From Fodinibius saliphilus (GTDB lineage: Bacteria; Bacteroidota; Rhodothermia; Balneolales; Balneolaceae): DNA of 64,000 bases. Shown one piece after another: positions 8,496 to 18,500 of the stretch (position 1 is its first letter; every line of letters begins with the position of its first letter). A model generated the notes under the pieces. The model had not been told where the DNA came from. It ran no database searches and worked only from the letters and a program-made list of their open reading frames with translations. Both the position numbers and the translations under genes were made by a program. Location of the stretch: positions 1,178,001 to 1,242,000 of the forward strand of contig NZ_VAWF01000001.1 in the NCBI RefSeq assembly GCF_005869845.1. Direction: 5' to 3'.

Positions 8496-9372
8496 CAGAT
8501 TCAAAAAAGTTATCGTAACTAAAAAAGATATAACCATACAGGCAGAAGACGGTTTCCCGCTGGCAGCAACCCTGTTTGTACCACAAGATGATACTATTAC
8601 ACAGGTTGTGGTTATCGGATCGGCCCTCGGCGTTCCCCGATATATCTATTTTAAACTGGCCCGTTTCTTTGCTCAAAACGGATGTACTGCCCTTACTTTC
8701 GATTACCGGGGCATTCATCAATCACAAAACGAAAACGTCTCAGGTTCATCTATTAAAATGGCCGACTGGGGCGCCCTAGATATTGATGCTGTACTAGCTT
8801 GGGCCAACAATGAATGGCAGCCACAAAAAATAACCTATTTCGGGCACAGTTGTGGCGGACAAGTGCTAGGGCTTGCACAAAATGCTCACAACATTGACAA
8901 AGCAATTTTTGTAGCCAGTCAATCCGGTTATTGGAAACTGTGGGAATTCCCTTACCGTTGGGGCGTATGCTTCATATGGTACAGCTTACCCTTACTCACT
9001 CCTTGGTTCGATAAATTTCCAGCCCGAGCTTTGGGTATCTCCTCTGTTAACATACCAAGCGGAGTTGCCCGACAATGGGCTGAATGGGGAAGATCAACAA
9101 ATTACCTCTGGGATAACATAAACCAGGAAGCCCTCGACCGCTACAACAAACTTTCTTTTCCACTGCTCTCAGTGGGCTTTACCGATGATCACTTCTTTGG
9201 TCCCCCAGAATCAGTACAAAAGTTGCTGAACTACTATCCCCAAACAGAATCAAAAGTTCAAATCATCGCTCCCTCCGAAATCAACAAAAAAAAGGTTGGG
9301 CATTTCGGCTTTTTAAAAGATGACTTTGCCCATCCACTTTGGAATAACTGGGCCCAATGGCTACTTACATAG
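8434..9372 (+). CDS. Alpha/beta-hydrolase (COG4757-like)
   Basis: A predicted serine hydrolase, with nucleophile elbow GHSCGG at residues 137-142 (Ser139), a likely acid in the FTDDHFF segment and a C-terminal His in VGHFGF. The oxyanion-side sequence IGSALGVPRYIYFKLARFF and FDYRGIHQS fit the family of predicted hydrolases related to COG4757. The start is unclear: conserved sequence begins near ITIQAEDGFPLAATLF, yet no ATG, GTG or TTG lies between the VOC stop and that point, so translation must begin inside the VOC gene, at ATG 8434 or TTG 8467. Substrate not known. Confidence 0.85.
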   Translation: MPGLWIPRIIKLNFGNRQKNNRFKKVIVTKKDITIQAEDGFPLAATLFVPQDDTITQVVVIGSALGVPRYIYFKLARFFAQNGCTALTFDYRGIHQSQNENVSGSSIKMADWGALDIDAVLAWANNEWQPQKITYFGHSCGGQVLGLAQNAHNIDKAIFVASQSGYWKLWEFPYRWGVCFIWYSLPLLTPWFDKFPARALGISSVNIPSGVARQWAEWGRSTNYLWDNINQEALDRYNKLSFPLLSVGFTDDHFFGPPESVQKLLNYYPQTESKVQIIAPSEINKKKVGHFGFLKDDFAHPLWNNWAQWLLT

Positions 9373-9480
9373 TGCTTTTATTTATTGAAGAACGTATGCA
9401 GTTTGTTATTCAATAACAGGCTCTTAAATTAGGTACAGATTAATTAGTAAAAACCAATTTTCGGGTACAACTGGCTCACT

Positions 9481-12400
9481 ATGAAAAAACCTATCTCCGT
9501 CTGCCTGCTCATCATTATTGCTATATTATTAACTGTCCCAGTAGCTGAATTGTATGCCCAAGGAACACGCTTGCTGCGCGAACCAACGGTGAGCGAAGAT
9601 CATATTGTTTTCGCCTATGCCGATGACCTCTGGATAACCGATAACAGCGGAGGTACAGCCCGACGCCTCACTAGCGGCAAAGGTGAAGAATCTGAACCAC
9701 ACTTTTCACCCGATGGATCACAAATCGCCTTTACCGCCGAATATGACGGTAATACCGATGTGTATATCGTCTCAGCCGAAGGCGGACAACCCAAACGACT
9801 GACTTGGCACGGCGACAATGATGAAGTCTCCGGATGGAGCCCCGACGGAGAAAAGGTGCTTTTCGTATCCGAACGCAAAGGAGTACCCACAAAAGGAAAC
9901 ACTTTTTATACTGTACGTACCGAAGGCGGGCTACCGCAAAAGCATAAAGTGCCACGAGCAGCCACTGGTGAATTCTCTTCCGACGGACAGTATATTGCTT
10001 ACCAGCCTGTAGACTTTTGGGATCCTGAATGGAGAAACTATCGTGGCGGGCAAGCTAAACCGATATGGATTTTAAACCTGGAAACCGATGAACTTAAGAC
10101 ATCACCACGCGCCAATCGCGAACGACATATTGATCCGGTATGGCTCAATGGTACCGTTTATTTTCTCTCCGAGCGTGATTACACGATGAATATTTGGTCA
10201 TACAATCCGGAGACCGAGAAGAGCAAACAATACACTTTTCACTCACAATTTGATGTCAAAAGCCTAGATGCCGGCAACAAGATCATTGTCTATGAGCAAG
10301 GAGGCTACCTCTACAAACTGAATCCAACTACAGGGGAACACAGCCAAATAGAAATTAATGTGCGTGGTGATATGACCAGGGCACGTCCACGCTGGGTTGA
10401 TGCCCCAGCTACAACCCTAAGTAATGCAACCCTCTCTCCTACCGGGCAAAGGGCTCTCTTTCAATTTCGCGGTGAGATTCTTTCTGTACCCAAAGAAGCC
10501 GGCGACTGGCGCAACCTGACCAAGAGCTCGGGCATTGCCAACCGTTATCCCATCTGGTCACCTAACGGACAAAATATTGCCTGGTTTTCAGATGAAAGCG
10601 GTGAATACCAGCTGTATATATCCGATCAGAAAGGATTGGAAGAACCACGTCGGATAACATTGCCAGAACCCACTTTCTTCTTTACTCCGACCTGGTCACC
10701 CGACGGCCAATATATCTCCTATACTGATACCCACTATCGCCTCTGGTATGTAAATATTGAAACGGGCGAAGCCAATCATATTGATACCGACGGCTATGCC
10801 CATCCAAACAGGACCTTAAACCCCCAATGGTCGCCCGACAGTAAATGGATAGCTTATGCCAAGCGTCTTCCCAGTCATTACCATGTGATAAAAGTACATA
10901 ATATTGAAACCGATGACACCTACCAGATCACCGACGGCATGGCAGACTCCATCGATCCCGTTTGGGATGAGAACGGTGAATATATTTATTTTCTATCGAG
11001 CACCAATTTTGGGCTTAATACCGGCTGGCTTGATATGAGTTCATACGACATGTCACAGACATGGGGACTCTATATAGCAATACTTGATAAGGATACCTCC
11101 TCTCCCTTCCTTCCCGAAAGTGATGAAGAACCAAAAACTAATAGCGAAAATAAAAATGGGAATGAAAAGAAAGATTCAAATAACACAACCATTGATATAG
11201 AAGGCATTACCGATCGCATTGTACCTGTGGATATCCCCGAAAAAGAGTACAGTGAACTGATGGGCGGTCCGGAAAATCACATCTTCTTTAAAGAAGGGAG
11301 TGATCTCTACCGCTTTAACATACAAGAAAACAAGAAAGAGAAATTCATTGGACCTATACAGGATGTTACCATCTCACAAGATCGAAAGAATCTACTGTAC
11401 CGCAGCGGTAAACAGTGGGGCATCATATCTACAACCGGTGGAGCACAAGAACCGGGAAATGGAAAAATCGACGTTAGTGATATACAAGTACGCGTTGATC
11501 CTCCAAAAGAATGGGCTCAAATTTTCCGGGAAGGATGGCGTTTCCAGCGTGACTTTCTATATGTAGATAACGAACATGGTGCACCTTGGCAGAAAATTTA
11601 CAAATGGTATAAACCATGGGTTAAGCATATTCGTCACCGTTCAGATATGAGCTATCTTATCGATATCTTGGGGGGCGAAGTATCGGTTGGGCATTCCTAT
11701 ACCTATGGGGGCGACTTTCCCGAGGCCGAAGAAGTAGAAATAGGACTGCTGGGGGCCGACCTTGAAGAAGTCAACGGATACTATCAGATAAAAAAAATAT
11801 ATACATCAGAAAACTGGAATTCCGACCTTCGTGCACCACTGGCTCAGCCCGGTATCAATATATCAGAAGGTGATTATATCCTGGCCGTAAACGGTGATCC
11901 ACTGCGTGCTCCCGATAACCCATTCAGTCTCTTCGAGGGTACAGCAGATCGCCACACCATTCTCACAGTCAATGACAAAGCCCAAAGTGAAGGAGCCCGG
12001 CAAGTTGCCGTAAAGCCAATAGAAGATGAAAGCGCCTTGCGACTACGAAACTGGGTTGAAAGCAACAGACGTAAAGTGGAAGAGCTTTCAAACGGACGAC
12101 TTGGTTATGTATGGTTACCTAATACCGGTAATGGCGGCTATAACGCCTTCAACCGCTACTATTTTGCTCAACAGCACAAAGATGGTATCGTTATCGATGA
12201 ACGTAATAACGGCGGAGGGTCGGCAGCAGACTACATGATTGATGTAATGGACCGCGAACTGCTGGGCTATTTCAATAGTAAAGCCGGCGACAAATTCCCG
12301 CCATTCACCACCCCCATGGCCGGTGTTTGGGGACCCAAAGTAATGATTATCAATGAACGAGCCGGCTCTGGCGGAGACCTACTGCCCTATATGTTCCGTA

Positions 12401-12735
12401 AAAAAGAGATCGGTCCCCTCATTGGTACACGAACCTGGGGTGGATTGGTAGGCACCTGGGATACCCCCGCATTTATTGACGGAGGGGGTATGATTGCTCC
12501 CCGCGGCGGTTTCTATAATACGAAAGGCCAATGGGAAGTAGAGGGCAAAGGAATTGCACCCGACATCCCTGTCAGGCAACTTCCGGCTAAAGTAATAAAA
12601 GGGAAGGATCCCCAGCTGATCCGTGCCGTAAAAGAAGCCCAAGAATTGTTAAAAATAGAAGGTATCGAACTGAAGAAAGAACCTGAGCCACCGGTGAAAT
12701 GGAAACGTGCCGATAAAACTGAGGGTTGGAATTAA
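9481..12735 (+). CDS. Secreted tricorn-like S41-family peptidase
   Basis: A 1084-residue tricorn protease homologue, the same size class as the archaeal enzyme. Residues 1-27 are a signal peptide ending VAELYAQG, so it acts in the periplasm or outside. Two beta-propellers follow (TolB-like repeats such as EPHFSPDGSQIAF and PTWSPDGQYISYT), with a charged low-complexity linker near 545-570, then a helical part, a PDZ domain (about 770-860) and the S41 core. The likely catalytic residues line up with tricorn S965, H746 and E1023: Ser963 in RAGSGGD, His738 in VGHSY, and Glu1021 in EVEGKGIAPD. It should degrade peptides released by other proteases. No operon partner is evident; intergenic DNA lies on both sides. 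Confidence 0.93.
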   Translation: MKKPISVCLLIIIAILLTVPVAELYAQGTRLLREPTVSEDHIVFAYADDLWITDNSGGTARRLTSGKGEESEPHFSPDGSQIAFTAEYDGNTDVYIVSAEGGQPKRLTWHGDNDEVSGWSPDGEKVLFVSERKGVPTKGNTFYTVRTEGGLPQKHKVPRAATGEFSSDGQYIAYQPVDFWDPEWRNYRGGQAKPIWILNLETDELKTSPRANRERHIDPVWLNGTVYFLSERDYTMNIWSYNPETEKSKQYTFHSQFDVKSLDAGNKIIVYEQGGYLYKLNPTTGEHSQIEINVRGDMTRARPRWVDAPATTLSNATLSPTGQRALFQFRGEILSVPKEAGDWRNLTKSSGIANRYPIWSPNGQNIAWFSDESGEYQLYISDQKGLEEPRRITLPEPTFFFTPTWSPDGQYISYTDTHYRLWYVNIETGEANHIDTDGYAHPNRTLNPQWSPDSKWIAYAKRLPSHYHVIKVHNIETDDTYQITDGMADSIDPVWDENGEYIYFLSSTNFGLNTGWLDMSSYDMSQTWGLYIAILDKDTSSPFLPESDEEPKTNSENKNGNEKKDSNNTTIDIEGITDRIVPVDIPEKEYSELMGGPENHIFFKEGSDLYRFNIQENKKEKFIGPIQDVTISQDRKNLLYRSGKQWGIISTTGGAQEPGNGKIDVSDIQVRVDPPKEWAQIFREGWRFQRDFLYVDNEHGAPWQKIYKWYKPWVKHIRHRSDMSYLIDILGGEVSVGHSYTYGGDFPEAEEVEIGLLGADLEEVNGYYQIKKIYTSENWNSDLRAPLAQPGINISEGDYILAVNGDPLRAPDNPFSLFEGTADRHTILTVNDKAQSEGARQVAVKPIEDESALRLRNWVESNRRKVEELSNGRLGYVWLPNTGNGGYNAFNRYYFAQQHKDGIVIDERNNGGGSAADYMIDVMDRELLGYFNSKAGDKFPPFTTPMAGVWGPKVMIINERAGSGGDLLPYMFRKKEIGPLIGTRTWGGLVGTWDTPAFIDGGGMIAPRGGFYNTKGQWEVEGKGIAPDIPVRQLPAKVIKGKDPQLIRAVKEAQELLKIEGIELKKEPEPPVKWKRADKTEGWN

Positions 12736-12887
12736 TATTGAAATGGTTTTGCAAAGCCATCTGTACCTCTAAAACAACGTGTGGCATGCATAGATACCTG
12801 TTATATAAAAGATTTAAAATCTCAATAAGCAACCACACAAATAAATGCCTACCTTTGGGTGCACTATACTAATAATTACACAATATT

Positions 12888-13259
12888 ATGAGATTTTTTA
12901 GTCGGAAACTTATCAAACCTGAAGACTTAAACGCCCATGGCACCCTTTTTGGGGGTTCTGTACTCAGCTGGATTGATGAAGAGTCTGCAATCTATGTAAC
13001 CTGCCAGCTCAACAAAGGCAATATCGTTACAAAGTTTATGTCCGAAATTAACTTTGTAAGTTCGGCCGGACTGGGTGATATTATTGAAATTGGCATGGAG
13101 ACCGTCAAGTTCGGCAAAACTTCCATTACTGTACGCTGTGAAGTTCGTAATAAATTTTCAAAAGATAGCATTATCAAAATTGATGAGATCGTCTTTGTAC
13201 ATGTAGATGAAAATGGCAAACCTCTTCCTCACGGCATTACTGAACCTCAAAACGACTAG
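12888..13259 (+). CDS. Hotdog-fold acyl-CoA thioesterase (YciA-like)
   Basis: A cytosolic 123-residue hotdog protein that should hydrolyse acyl-CoA. The family motif HGTLFGGSVLSWIDEESAI contains the catalytic Asp region, and the second strand set FGKTSITVRCEV matches YciA/BACH thioesterases. TACCTTTG at 12850-12857 fits the Bacteroidota-type -7 element (TAnnTTTG) at a sensible distance, though I could not find a good -33 box. Chain-length preference cannot be read from sequence. Confidence 0.88.
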   Translation: MRFFSRKLIKPEDLNAHGTLFGGSVLSWIDEESAIYVTCQLNKGNIVTKFMSEINFVSSAGLGDIIEIGMETVKFGKTSITVRCEVRNKFSKDSIIKIDEIVFVHVDENGKPLPHGITEPQND

Positions 13260-13365
13260 CTAATTCGCTACCATACCTTTACCTAGTCCACCAAAAGTGA
13301 TATCTTGAGCCAGAAATTAACTGTTTAACGGGCTCTGCTATTTATTTTTAAATAACCCCATTATC

Positions 13366-13728
13366 ATGGATTACCAGTTTATAGAACCACAGAAAATAAA
13401 AGATATGCTCTTTGATGATGCTGAATACGTCATTGAATTTTGTGAGGCCGGGCTCTCATCCTTTGGTGAATTTGAGGAAGGCTTTGGTACTCATCTGCGT
13501 GATAGAAATATGGAAGAACTTCGTAAAGCTGGACACAAAATAAAGCCGGGAGCCCAAATGATGGGAGCAGATGAAGTGATAGAAGAATATGAACGTGCCA
13601 AAGAACTTCTGGAAAATGATGCTTCAGATCAAGAGCTGGATGATTCAATTGATACGATGGAGGGCTACTGTAATTCTATTAAAGATGAACTTAAAACACT
13701 GGCCAAAGCTGAAAAGGCAAATAGCTAG
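13366..13728 (+). CDS. Orphan histidine phosphotransfer (HPt) protein
   Basis: A 120-residue all-alpha, acidic protein. LRKAGHKIKPGAQMMGA matches the HPt signature in which a His (here His57) is followed by K-x-x-(A/G)-x-x-x-G, as in AHxLKGxAxxLG. It would relay phosphate from a hybrid kinase to a response regulator in the cytoplasm. No kinase or receiver gene is adjacent, so its partners are elsewhere; the lone receiver at 34814 in this window is one candidate. There is no N- or C-terminal extra domain. Confidence 0.75.
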   Translation: MDYQFIEPQKIKDMLFDDAEYVIEFCEAGLSSFGEFEEGFGTHLRDRNMEELRKAGHKIKPGAQMMGADEVIEEYERAKELLENDASDQELDDSIDTMEGYCNSIKDELKTLAKAEKANS

Positions 13729-13803
13729 TTATTAGCCGATTCTTTTTTTCTTCGGGCAGACTTTTTAGCACATTTTCTATCTAAATCTAAATATAATTAG
13801 TGA

Positions 13804-14811
13804 ATGAATATATTAGTCACAGGCGGCGCAGGGTATATTGGCAGCCACACTGTTGTTGAACTGCTGGAACGAGGCGATGACGTTGTTGTTGTTGATAACC
13901 TAAGTAATAGTAAAAAAGAGGCCCTGGACCGCGTTGAAGAAATCACCGGTAAATCGCTCACCTTTTACCAGGCCGACCTCTTGGATAAACAGGAGATTGA
14001 TACAGTTTTTAGCAAACACGACATCGATTCCGTTATCCATTTTGCCGGATATAAAGCGGTAGGTGAATCGGTAGCAAAGCCGCTTTCTTACTACCATAAC
14101 AATATTACCGGTACCCTATACCTGTGTGAGGTTATGCGCAAACATAATGTTTATAATCTCGTTTTCAGTTCTTCGGCCACCGTTTATGGTGATCCCCATA
14201 AAGTACCCATCACCGAAGACTTTCCTACGTCGGCTACCAATCCTTACGGCAGAACCAAGCTTTTTATCGAAAAGATACTACGAGATCTCCATGTCTCAAG
14301 TGAACAATGGAATATTGGGCTACTTCGCTACTTTAACCCCGTGGGGGCTCATCCCAGTGGCCGAATCGGTGAAGATCCCAATGATATTCCCAACAACCTG
14401 ATGCCCTATATCACACAGGTTGCAGTAGGCAAACTGGATGAACTTTCGGTCTTTGGAGATGACTACCCCACTCATGATGGTACGGGCGTTCGTGATTACA
14501 TCCATGTTGTAGATTTAGCCGAAGGTCATCTGAAAGCTTTAGAAAAGCTGGAAGAAGATCCCGGGGTGGTAACATACAACCTGGGTACCGGCGAAGGCTA
14601 CAGTGTACTTGATGTAGTCAAAGCTTTTGAAGAAGCTTCTGGCCAGAATGTGCCCTATAATATTACAGAACGGCGTCCAGGTGATATTGCCAGTTGCTAT
14701 GCTGATCCCGCTAAAGCAGAAAAAGAACTAGGCTGGGCTGCCAAATATGAACTGGTTGATATGTGCAAACACTCTTGGAACTGGCAGTCAAACAATCCTA
14801 CTGGTTATTAG
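13804..14811 (+). CDS. galE: UDP-glucose 4-epimerase
   Basis: Interconverts UDP-glucose and UDP-galactose for surface glycan synthesis. An extended short-chain dehydrogenase: NAD-binding GGAGYIGSH at residues 7-15, the catalytic Ser-Thr/Tyr-Lys set in SSSATVYG and [11 protein letters not shown], and the GalE-specific [18 protein letters not shown] and [13 protein letters not shown]. 335 residues is the normal length. It converges on the minus-strand lipoprotein gene with a 7-bp gap. Confidence 0.96.
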   Translation: MNILVTGGAGYIGSHTVVELLERGDDVVVVDNLSNSKKEALDRVEEITGKSLTFYQADLLDKQEIDTVFSKHDIDSVIHFAGYKAVGESVAKPLSYYHNNITGTLYLCEVMRKHNVYNLVFSSSATVYGDPHKVPITEDFPTSATNPYGRTKLFIEKILRDLHVSSEQWNIGLLRYFNPVGAHPSGRIGEDPNDIPNNLMPYITQVAVGKLDELSVFGDDYPTHDGTGVRDYIHVVDLAEGHLKALEKLEEDPGVVTYNLGTGEGYSVLDVVKAFEEASGQNVPYNITERRPGDIASCYADPAKAEKELGWAAKYELVDMCKHSWNWQSNNPTGY

Positions 14812-14818
14812 ATACCGT

Positions 14819-15535
14819 TTATCGCTCACCAATTATATAAAGAGTTGTCTTGGTAGCCCCGCTAATGATGTATGAGCGCTCCGTTTTCATATCCACAATA
14901 AAGGAGGGCTCATTGGGACTATCGGTTAATTGAATTGTATTGAAATAGGTTTTATCGGAATAGTTCCACTTCAGCGTCACATCATTAGCCTGTTCCGATT
15001 GAATATCGAGCGTCCAGCTAAGAGTGTCTTTATCAAAAGAACGGTAATCTTCAGCCAATCCATAGTTGGGAATTGAAAACCGGGCATCAAATCCATTATC
15101 GGGCGGGGGCGGCGGTAAATCTCGATCAATACCTTCATCAAAACCATCGGTAGCTCCTTCTTCCATACCCAGAACCAAGTCCATTTCGGGATTAACCCCA
15201 TCGGTTACTAGCAATCTGAATATATAGTCCGGCACCCCAAAATTGGCCGTTAGATTCATATCGCGGGTTATCTCAAAAGTGAGCGGGTTATCGGTTGCCG
15301 TCGTATCACCGGTCCAATTTAGAAAATGCAGCGTATCCGACGGCTGAAGATCTACTGCCTCAACAGTTATCGACCTACCCTCTGCATACGTTCCAAAAGG
15401 TGGATTTACCTCTCCCGCGCCCGGGGGAGTAACAGAACTTTTCATATCAAACAAGGGATCATTATAGCCGAGTCCCCCATCCGTACAGGAGATAGACAGA
15501 AGACTGAAAATTACAAGCAGAGCAAAAAGTCTCAT
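14819..15535 (-). CDS. Lipoprotein with bacterial-repeat (InlB_B/Flg_new type) domain
   Basis: A 238-residue lipoprotein (signal LLVIFSLLSISC, acylated Cys17). Residues about 33-95 form a domain of the kind found in surface proteins, marked by GAGEVNPPFGTYAEG, a FLNWTGD strand and NLTANF. A proline run (LPPPPPDNG) follows, then a beta-rich C-terminal domain ending TTLYIIGER that I do not recognise. It starts 36 bp after the stop of the FG-GAP gene, so the two are likely co-expressed and both act at the cell surface. Function not known. Confidence 0.75.
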   Translation of the reverse strand: MRLFALLVIFSLLSISCTDGGLGYNDPLFDMKSSVTPPGAGEVNPPFGTYAEGRSITVEAVDLQPSDTLHFLNWTGDTTATDNPLTFEITRDMNLTANFGVPDYIFRLLVTDGVNPEMDLVLGMEEGATDGFDEGIDRDLPPPPPDNGFDARFSIPNYGLAEDYRSFDKDTLSWTLDIQSEQANDVTLKWNYSDKTYFNTIQLTDSPNEPSFIVDMKTERSYIISGATKTTLYIIGER

Positions 15536-15571
15536 AATAACATCCTTTGGAATTACACCTTATAAAGGCAC

Positions 15572-18500
15572 TTATTTAGCCAGAATCAACTTTCGGGTTG
15601 CTACATAACTGCCTGCTTTTAAACGGTATAGGTAAAGACCGCTGGCTAGATTAGAGCCATTAAAGGTTACTTTATACGTACCAGGTTGTTTTTGCTCATC
15701 AATAAGCGTTGCCACCCGTTTACCCAGAATATTAAAGACCTCAAGGGTAACTTCCGCTGTTTGGGGTACGGAATAACTTATTTGTGTTGTTGGATTAAAT
15801 GGATTCGGATAATTTTGTTCAAGCTTAAAGCTATCCGGTATTTTTGAATCTGAAAGTGAAGCCCCCCTTGCCGGAGCCATCTGTACCAAATCTGTTTCAC
15901 TACCTGCAAGTGTTACCTCTTTATTAGCAGCTACCGTGTATTCTTTGAGCAATTGTCCATCGCCGAATTCTTTCACTACAAAAGAATCATAGTTAGCCAA
16001 AGATTCTACTTTGGTTTCAAGTTTAACGGTTGTTCCCGGCAGCTTATTGATTTCGATATATAACCTATCATCTTCTATAAGCGTTGACCCATTTTTAAAA
16101 CGCGCATCAAAAACCTTGCCTGGTGGCAACGGGGGTAATAAGTAACTGGCCCTAATTGCTGTTTCAGCTAACGAACCGCCAAAATAGAGTGTACGCTGGT
16201 GTTTTCCCGCCGATATGATCACTTTGTCAAAGGTATCTTCAACCTCTTTTGAGGTCTTGGCAAAGGAGGATTTCTCTTTGGCCACCGTGCTACTTGTTAA
16301 TAGCTCAGGATGTGTAAGTGTTATACTAGCTGCATCCGAAGCCCGGAGCCAATAGCCAACACCGGGACGAATAGTATCAGTTTGGGCATAACTTTGATCA
16401 AAAGAATAGATAGTACCGGGCACAATAACATTGTTTTGATCTTTAATATCGGTCACATCAAGCGCTCCCCCAACTCCGCTTACCAAGTTCCAGCCCTTTT
16501 TCAGATTAAGCGTAAGCTCTGTCTCCGGTAATCCTGTAAGCTCTCGCAGATCCTGTGCTGAAATTTTCATCCAGTAACCCTGCCCTGCTTTAATACTTTC
16601 CACTTGCTGATAAGTGCCGTTATACTCATATACAGCCCCATTGCTAACAACAGACATCAGGGAATCGATATCTGTTTGTGCTGCATCAACCGGCAAGCCT
16701 ATAAGGTTCCAACCTTCTGTGAGATTATAACTTTGTGTTTGGGAGAAGATGCCCGCAACTGGTACCGATGCTGCTCCAATATTATTATTTACATCACGAG
16801 CTTTAACCCCAAAATTATGAACCCCTTCAAAACTACTTTGCAATAAATAATTATTGCTGGTACTTCGTCCGAGGACCTTTTTTACCGCACTGCCGGCAGC
16901 ATCAGTTTCATACACCAAATACTCCCCAATATCCTGGTAACCTTCGGGTTGCCAGCTTATTACTTTTTCTCCATTCTCTTCGTTCAAACTAACGGAAGAT
17001 ACCGATGCAGGTGCCAGATTATCATAGGCCCGTCCGATTGCAGTGTCACTTCGTGCAATCACACCTACTCCCGATTCAAATATCTCTAACCGGAATACAT
17101 AGCTGTTGTCTACACTATCTACATTGGTAGGTTGATTTTTATTCACTGTTACATCAACAAATTGTGCCCCTTCACTAGATGGTGAAACAGTTTTAAGATT
17201 AGTCCAATCACCATTTTCGGTCATTCGCCATACGCTCCAGCTATCAAATCCGTAAATATCCTGGCTCAATGCATCCATAAAAAAGCCACCTGCATGAACA
17301 CGAATTCTATTCCCCTGGTCATCAGGTACGTCTTCGACCTTGGTAATAGCCAAGGGTTTGGGCAGAGTATACCTGTAAACCCTGCTGGATTGAAAAGCAT
17401 CATTATTGTCGTTTGGCTGTGCTAACACTAAGTCTATCTCCCCATCATCATTAAAATCGCCCACAGCCATTCCATGTTCTCCGCCCAGCCCTGATCCTTT
17501 ATTTGGGGCCTTAATGGCAATTTCAGGCAGTGAATTAGCACTATTAAATGTAAATAAAGCAGCATGAGAATTCCCGCTACCGGTACCAACCACAAGTTCA
17601 TCTCTACCATCATTAGTAAAATCGGCCACGGTCTCAATCTGTCCCCGATTTTGAGCTAATACGCCATTATCATCAGCACCATTGGTAAAGGTAAAGTCAG
17701 GAATCGCCAAACTTCGATCATACTGTGTATCAAATGCAGTACCTCCGTTATATATATAAACAAGCGGAGGAGTATTCGTCATTTCGGAATACGCACTCAA
17801 CGCACTCACCGCAATATCATTATGGCCATCTCCCGTAAAGTCACCGGCTGCAATTCCCAAACCAAATCCGGAGGTGCTTTGCGGAGCAGTGAGGGTAACA
17901 TCCGGAGAAGAAAAAGAGGGACTCCCAGTTCCATGATAAATATATGCCTCGCCCACACTGCTGTTTGTTTGAGTGCCAGCAAATGGAGCTCCCACTGCAA
18001 AATCATCAATTCCATCAGCATTTATATCCCCGAGTCCGGCCCCACTTTCACCCGCCGACATATATTGGGTGCTGGGCGGTGCAACAGAAATAGTAATATC
18101 AGGTGCGGTCTGGGAACCGATGGTACTGTTACCAAAAAAGAGGTAGACATCATTAATATATTCACGATCATATAATGAATCAGGAGGTAATGCATTTGCC
18201 GCCGAACCAGACCCTATCAAAAAGTCCTCAATCCCATCGTTATTAACATCCCCTATATTCTCTGCATTAACCAACGCCGGATAATCAACAGACTGAAAAT
18301 TAGAGGCACTAAAAGTATTATCTGCCGTTACATCCATTGAAGAACCTCCAAAGAAAATCGAAATAGTAGCAGATGTTTGATCCTCATTCACTCCTGGTAT
18401 CACAAGATCTGCAACACCATCATCATTAAAATCACCGCCAGCTATGCCTCTGGGGTTATAATTTAAGTTTATAGTCTTGTCTGGAGTAGACGAAAGTGTG

